Below, one piece after another: positions 10,878-14,778 of a DNA stretch of 14,778 nt. A model generated the notes under the pieces. That model ran no database searches. It had not been told where the DNA came from and worked only from the letters and a program-made list of their open reading frames with translations. Position 1 is the first letter of the stretch, and each line of letters begins with the position of its first letter. The DNA comes from Betaproteobacteria bacterium HGW-Betaproteobacteria-2 (lineage in GTDB: Bacteria > Pseudomonadota > Gammaproteobacteria > Burkholderiales > Methylophilaceae), in the NCBI GenBank assembly GCA_002842255.1, contig PHCM01000006.1:1-14778 (forward strand), read 5' to 3'. The translations under genes and the position numbers were made by a program.

Positions 10878-11020
10878 GTAATGTTCGACTTTCAAAATCA
10901 CAGATTATTGATGTTTTTGGCAAAGGGCAGATGCCGGCACGTATTTATGGATTGCCTAAAGACGCGATTTGTGCGATTTTATCACTGACAAAAAATCCTA
11001 GCTCCCCATCTCGTAAAACA
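10878..11020. promoter_or_regulatory. Divergent promoter region between amgK and lptD
   Basis: About 143 bp separate the two divergent starts, so promoters for both transcripts should lie here or just inside the genes. I see only weak sigma70-like candidates, for example TTGCCT (10952-10957) with TTTTAT (10977-10982) at a 19-bp spacing toward lptD. No convincing sigmaE-type (GGAACTT/GTCTAA) site was found. lptD itself lacks a clear ribosome binding site. Confidence 0.35.
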
Positions 11021-13795
11021 ATGCTCAAAACCAATCTTATCGCGCTCGCCGCTATCCTCATGCTAGTGGCGAATGCATCACTGTTCGCGATGGATATGCG
11101 GCAAGATGGCGTGGTAACTTCCACAATGATGATGCAACTGCGGCCGGGCGTCACCAAGGCGCAAGTACTATCCATCATGGGCAAGCCGTTGACAGCAAAC
11201 GAGAATCTTGCGAACCGCTGGGACTATACCTATCAGAAATGGCATGAAGGCCAGCTCATCGAACAACGCCGGGTAACGCTGGAGTTCGAGAATGACACGC
11301 TGACCCGGATTCAGAGCGAACTGATTCCTGTCGATAATTCCATCATTTCAGAGCAACCGCCTGCTGTTGCCGCATTGCCTGCAGGCCCCGACCTCAAGCT
11401 TGAGCACCGCCTGCAACTACCCTATGTGCCCGACGAAACAATGGAGGAGGCACACCCCGAGCCCGGCACTATCGTCGTAGAAGGCGACAAAATGGATTTT
11501 TACCTCGAACGCAAAATGCGTTCATTCGGCAACGCCTCGATCAAAAAGGAAGGCCAGGCCATTTATGGCGACAAGATTGAGTACGACGTTCTGAATGACG
11601 AGTTGCATGTGGTCGGCAATACTCGCATCGAATTCGAGGGACTCAAGGTCTGGGGGCCAGAGCTCAGGATGCATCTCTATGACACGGTAGGCGAAATGCA
11701 ACAGCCATCGTTCGAACTGGAAACACGGATAATTGATATCCCGCAGATCAGCACCGCAAGCACCCGCAATACGCTCGACCAGAATTATCTGGATGATGAT
11801 CAGTTGTCATCTGACAATATTGACGATCTGCTCTCAGATGAAATCGAAAATCTCGCAACTCATGAATCGACTTCAAGAAAAGAGCAGTCAAAATCAAGGG
11901 GCGATGCAAAAGTTGCGCTCTTTGAGGGCGAACACAAAAAAGTACTCAAGTCGGCACGTTACACTACCTGCGAAGTGGATCAGGATGACTGGTACATCAA
12001 GGCCAGTGATCTGGAGATCGACACCTATACAAAAAGAGCAACCGCGTTGAATGCGCGAGTCGAGTTTATGGGCGTGCCTCTGCTCTATACGCCGTGGATA
12101 GATTTCTCCTATTTGAACCAAAGGAAATCCGGTCTTCTGTCGCCGACTATCGGAACTACCAGCCGTAGCGGTTTTGAGGTTCAGGTTCCCTACTACTGGA
12201 ACATTTCCCCGGAAATGGACGCCACCTTTGGCGTTCGTGCACTCAGTAAACGAGGCGTGCAATTACAGGGCGAATTCCGCTATCTCAATGAAAATTTCTC
12301 CGGCGTCAACAACGCAGAATACCTACCTTCCGACAGCATCACCAAGGAAGACCGGTATTACGTAAACCTGTCACACAGACATCGTTTCGGCAATGGCTGG
12401 TCTGCCGGTTACAATTATGAAAAAGTCTCCGATGACGAGTATTTCTCCGAACTAGACACGGCCATTACAGCCACCAGTCGAGTCAACTTGCTGCAGCGCG
12501 CCTTCGTCAACTACCGAGACGAAATCTGGAATTTCAGGGGTCTGGTGCAAAGATATCAGACTCTGAACGACTCCATCGGGCCTTATAAGAAACTACCGGA
12601 ACTAACCCTGACCGGCGACAAGGATTGGGATCTGATCAGAACGGACCTCTATACCCAGTGGGTCAGCTTCGATCGCAACAGAGACAGGGATGAGCTGACC
12701 ATCACCAGACGGGACGTCACCGGCAATCGCTTTACACTGAACCCTAGCATCAGTGTGCCTTTCGAAAGGCCATACGGCTACATCACCCCCAAACTCGGCG
12801 TGCACTACACCAGCTACGACCTGAGCAATGAAAATTATATTCAAGACGGCGAGGCCCGCAGCTACGACGCACCGGACCGCACCCTGCCCATCTTCAGCCT
12901 GGACAGCGGCCTCTACTTCGATCGCGACGTCAAGGTAGTCAACAACCGCTATACACAGACACTGGAACCCCGGCTGTTTTACGTCTATATCCCGTACAAG
13001 GATCAATCCATGTACCCGGTATTTGATACCAGCGAAGGCGATCTCAACCTTGGCTCGCTGTTTCTGGAAAACCAGTTCAGGGGCAACGACCGCGTCAACG
13101 ATGCCAACCAGATCAGCCTGGCACTGACCACCCGCATGATCGACGCCAACACTGGCCAGCAGCGCCTCGCTGCCATGATCGGTCAGCGTTTCTATTTCTC
13201 GGACCAGAAAGTTACCCTGTCACCTGACACTCCGCCAAGAACCGACAACAGCTCCGACATCGTCGCAGCCGTCACGGCAAAATTGGTTAACAACTGGAAC
13301 GTCGATGCCGGCTGGCAATACAATACCGGCCGCTCCACCACGGTCAAATCCAACATAGGCGCCCGCTATAATCCGGAACCGGGCAAGGTGCTCAACCTCA
13401 GTTACCGTTATAGTGAGGGTGGACTACTGAGGCAGTCACTTTGCGATTTCAACGACGAATGCGTTGAAGATCTGGAGCAGATCAACATTTCCGGGCAGTG
13501 GCCGCTGGGTGGTGGCTGGTACGGCATGGGGCGCTGGAATTATTCCATCTCGGAAAATCAGCCGATTGAAGGTCTGGCCGGTATCGAATACGACGCTGGC
13601 TGCTGGCAGGCTCGCACTGTGCTGCAGCGGGTTTCGACGGCGACGGCCGAGGCGAACTATGCCCTCTACTTCCAGCTCGAACTGGGCGGCTTGACCTCAA
13701 TCGGTTCCAACCCGATGCGATTGCTGGAACGCAGCATCCCCGGCTACAGTCCAAGCGGTGAAATCACCAACTCTTACGATCCCATAAATGAGTAA
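11021..13795 (+). CDS. lptD: LPS-assembly outer-membrane protein LptD with an N-terminal BamE/SmpA-like domain
   Basis: The outer-membrane barrel that, plugged by the lipoprotein LptE, inserts LPS into the outer leaflet. It has 924 residues, far above the 784 of E. coli. A signal peptide covers residues 1-19 ([19 protein letters not shown]). Residues about 25-100 match the SmpA_OmlA (BamE) pattern: [17 protein letters not shown] at 40-56, RWDYTYQKW at 66-74 and [17 protein letters not shown] at 83-99. A Pro/Ala linker follows. The LptA-like domain begins at [13 protein letters not shown] (about 150) and is interrupted by an acidic insert (about 245-293). The LptD body then runs from [18 protein letters not shown] through [36 protein letters not shown] and [16 protein letters not shown] to the barrel end. 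The only cysteines are 317, 808, 814 and 861. The ATG at 11021 was chosen for its signal peptide; the ATG at 10931 would add 30 odd residues. surA follows after 6 bp. Confidence 0.95.
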   Translation: MLKTNLIALAAILMLVANASLFAMDMRQDGVVTSTMMMQLRPGVTKAQVLSIMGKPLTANENLANRWDYTYQKWHEGQLIEQRRVTLEFENDTLTRIQSELIPVDNSIISEQPPAVAALPAGPDLKLEHRLQLPYVPDETMEEAHPEPGTIVVEGDKMDFYLERKMRSFGNASIKKEGQAIYGDKIEYDVLNDELHVVGNTRIEFEGLKVWGPELRMHLYDTVGEMQQPSFELETRIIDIPQISTASTRNTLDQNYLDDDQLSSDNIDDLLSDEIENLATHESTSRKEQSKSRGDAKVALFEGEHKKVLKSARYTTCEVDQDDWYIKASDLEIDTYTKRATALNARVEFMGVPLLYTPWIDFSYLNQRKSGLLSPTIGTTSRSGFEVQVPYYWNISPEMDATFGVRALSKRGVQLQGEFRYLNENFSGVNNAEYLPSDSITKEDRYYVNLSHRHRFGNGWSAGYNYEKVSDDEYFSELDTAITATSRVNLLQRAFVNYRDEIWNFRGLVQRYQTLNDSIGPYKKLPELTLTGDKDWDLIRTDLYTQWVSFDRNRDRDELTITRRDVTGNRFTLNPSISVPFERPYGYITPKLGVHYTSYDLSNENYIQDGEARSYDAPDRTLPIFSLDSGLYFDRDVKVVNNRYTQTLEPRLFYVYIPYKDQSMYPVFDTSEGDLNLGSLFLENQFRGNDRVNDANQISLALTTRMIDANTGQQRLAAMIGQRFYFSDQKVTLSPDTPPRTDNSSDIVAAVTAKLVNNWNVDAGWQYNTGRSTTVKSNIGARYNPEPGKVLNLSYRYSEGGLLRQSLCDFNDECVEDLEQINISGQWPLGGGWYGMGRWNYSISENQPIEGLAGIEYDAGCWQARTVLQRVSTATAEANYALYFQLELGGLTSIGSNPMRLLERSIPGYSPSGEITNSYDPINE

Positions 13796-13801
13796 TCTTC
13801 C

Positions 13802-14778
13802 ATGAAGTCATCCTTGTTCCGTTTCATCCTTCTCCTTTGCCTGGTCAGCTCCGGCCTGATTGCCGGTCCTGCGCGGGCAGAAGACGACGAAATCAAAAAA
13901 ATCGACCGCATTGTGGCCGTCGTTGACCAGGTAGTTATTACTGAAAACGAGCTGATCGACCGCATCCAGACTGTGCGTAGCCAGTTGGAGAAACAAGGCG
14001 GCAACATGCCGCCGGCGGACGTACTGCAAAAGCAGATTCTGGAGCGCCTGATCAATGACCGGCTGTTGCTGCAATATGCCGCACAAACCGGCGTACGTGT
14101 CGACGACACACAACTCGACAAGACTGTTGAGCGCATCGCCGAACAAAACAAACTGAGCATTCCTGAGTTTCGTGCCGCCCTCGAACAGGAGGGCATCAGC
14201 TACCGCAAGTTCCGCGAGGACATCCGCAACGAGATCATCATCGCCAGACTGCGCGAGCGCGAAGTGGAAAACCGCGTCAATGTGACCGAAGCCGAGATCG
14301 ATAATTACCTGACCACACAATCCGCTCGCGGTGACATTCAGGACGAGTTCGAGATTTCCCATATCCTGATTCGCACACCGGAAGAAGGCTCGCCTGAGGA
14401 ACTGCAAAAACTGCGTGAGAAAGCCGAACAGGCTTTAAAGCAACTGCAGGACGGCGCCAACTTTGCAGAAGTATCAGCCAGTCACTCGGATGCGCCAAAT
14501 GCGCTGGAAGGCGGCAATCTCGGCTGGAAAACCTCGACGCAAATTCCAGAACTCTTCAATGAAGCATTGAAACCAATGCAACCGGGCGACCTGAGCCCGA
14601 TCCTGCGCAGCCCTAACGGCTTCCACATTCTCAAGATGACAGACAGACGTGGTGGCACCTCGCCACTGGTTGTTGAGCAGACCAAGCTGCGCCATATTCT
14701 GGTCAAGTTGAGCGAGATCGTCTCGGAAAGCGATGCCCAGCAGAGAATGATCATAATCAAGGAACGCCTGGACAATGG
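13802..14778 (+). CDS. surA: Periplasmic chaperone and peptidyl-prolyl isomerase SurA (3' partial)
   Basis: A periplasmic chaperone that escorts unfolded outer-membrane barrels, LptD among them in E. coli, to the Bam complex. 325 residues are visible before the window ends; the family has about 430. A signal peptide occupies residues 1-26 (MKSSLFRFILLLCLVSSG..., cut after ARA before EDDE). The SurA N-domain covers about 30-170, including RIVAVVDQVVITENEL and QILERLINDRLLLQYA. The first parvulin domain spans about 181-281 (EFEISHILIRTPEEG ... ALEGGNLGWK ... NGFHILKM). The second parvulin domain begins at TKLRHILVKL near 292 and is truncated. It starts 6 bp after lptD with only a weak GAG element, so coupled translation is likely. 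The conserved order lptD-surA, usually followed by pdxA and ksgA, supports the call. Confidence 0.97.
   Translation, partial: MKSSLFRFILLLCLVSSGLIAGPARAEDDEIKKIDRIVAVVDQVVITENELIDRIQTVRSQLEKQGGNMPPADVLQKQILERLINDRLLLQYAAQTGVRVDDTQLDKTVERIAEQNKLSIPEFRAALEQEGISYRKFREDIRNEIIIARLREREVENRVNVTEAEIDNYLTTQSARGDIQDEFEISHILIRTPEEGSPEELQKLREKAEQALKQLQDGANFAEVSASHSDAPNALEGGNLGWKTSTQIPELFNEALKPMQPGDLSPILRSPNGFHILKMTDRRGGTSPLVVEQTKLRHILVKLSEIVSESDAQQRMIIIKERLDN

Noticed and set aside
11021..11420. The BamE-like segment as a separate gene or an assembly join upstream of lptD
   Set aside because: The segment, linker and LptA-like domain are in one uninterrupted frame with a single signal peptide. There is no stop, no internal start with a second signal sequence, and no change in base composition at the junction.

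Overview
This is about 14.8 kb of ordinary, gene-dense proteobacterial core chromosome. Gene content and protein flavour point to a Gram-negative, probably a betaproteobacterium (Nitrosomonadales-like), but that assignment is inference from gene neighbourhoods and sequence feel, not a database result. There are eleven protein genes, two of them cut by the window edges. I see no tRNA, rRNA, CRISPR array, insertion sequence or phage gene.

Layout. (1) Positions 2-1207: isocitrate dehydrogenase (icd, 5' end missing), convergent with a small cold-shock protein gene (1275-1478, minus). A perfect hairpin terminator lies between them. (2) Positions 1479-1785: a 307-bp divergent regulatory region with a good sigma70-like promoter facing each way, one for the cold-shock gene and one for pilB. 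(3) Positions 1786-4734: pilB and pilC, the assembly ATPase and inner-membrane platform of type IV pili. pilD does not follow. (4) Positions 4752-10877, all minus: a tightly packed six-gene run transcribed amgK, murU, pepP, ubiH, a second UbiH/UbiF/UbiI-family hydroxylase, then dsbC. Gaps are 24 bp or less, and three junctions overlap. It joins peptidoglycan sugar recycling (AmgK/MurU), a proline aminopeptidase, two flavin hydroxylases of ubiquinone synthesis and a periplasmic disulfide isomerase. (5) Positions 11021-14778, plus: lptD and surA, divergent from amgK. These are the LPS-insertion barrel and its periplasmic chaperone; surA runs off the right edge.

Functional links. The right half is largely envelope biogenesis: AmgK/MurU feed recycled MurNAc into UDP-MurNAc, SurA escorts outer-membrane barrels, LptD inserts LPS, and DsbC-type isomerases are known to help LptD disulfides form in E. 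coli.

The most notable observation is that LptD is long (924 residues) and carries, between its signal peptide and its usual LptA-like domain, a segment that reads like a BamE/SmpA (SmpA_OmlA) domain, followed later by an acidic low-complexity insert. Its cysteine pattern also differs from E. coli LptD. The second notable point is that the isocitrate dehydrogenase has lost most of the residues that read the NADP 2'-phosphate in the E. coli enzyme, so its cofactor preference may be relaxed or shifted to NAD. I did not find a wholly new multi-gene system here.
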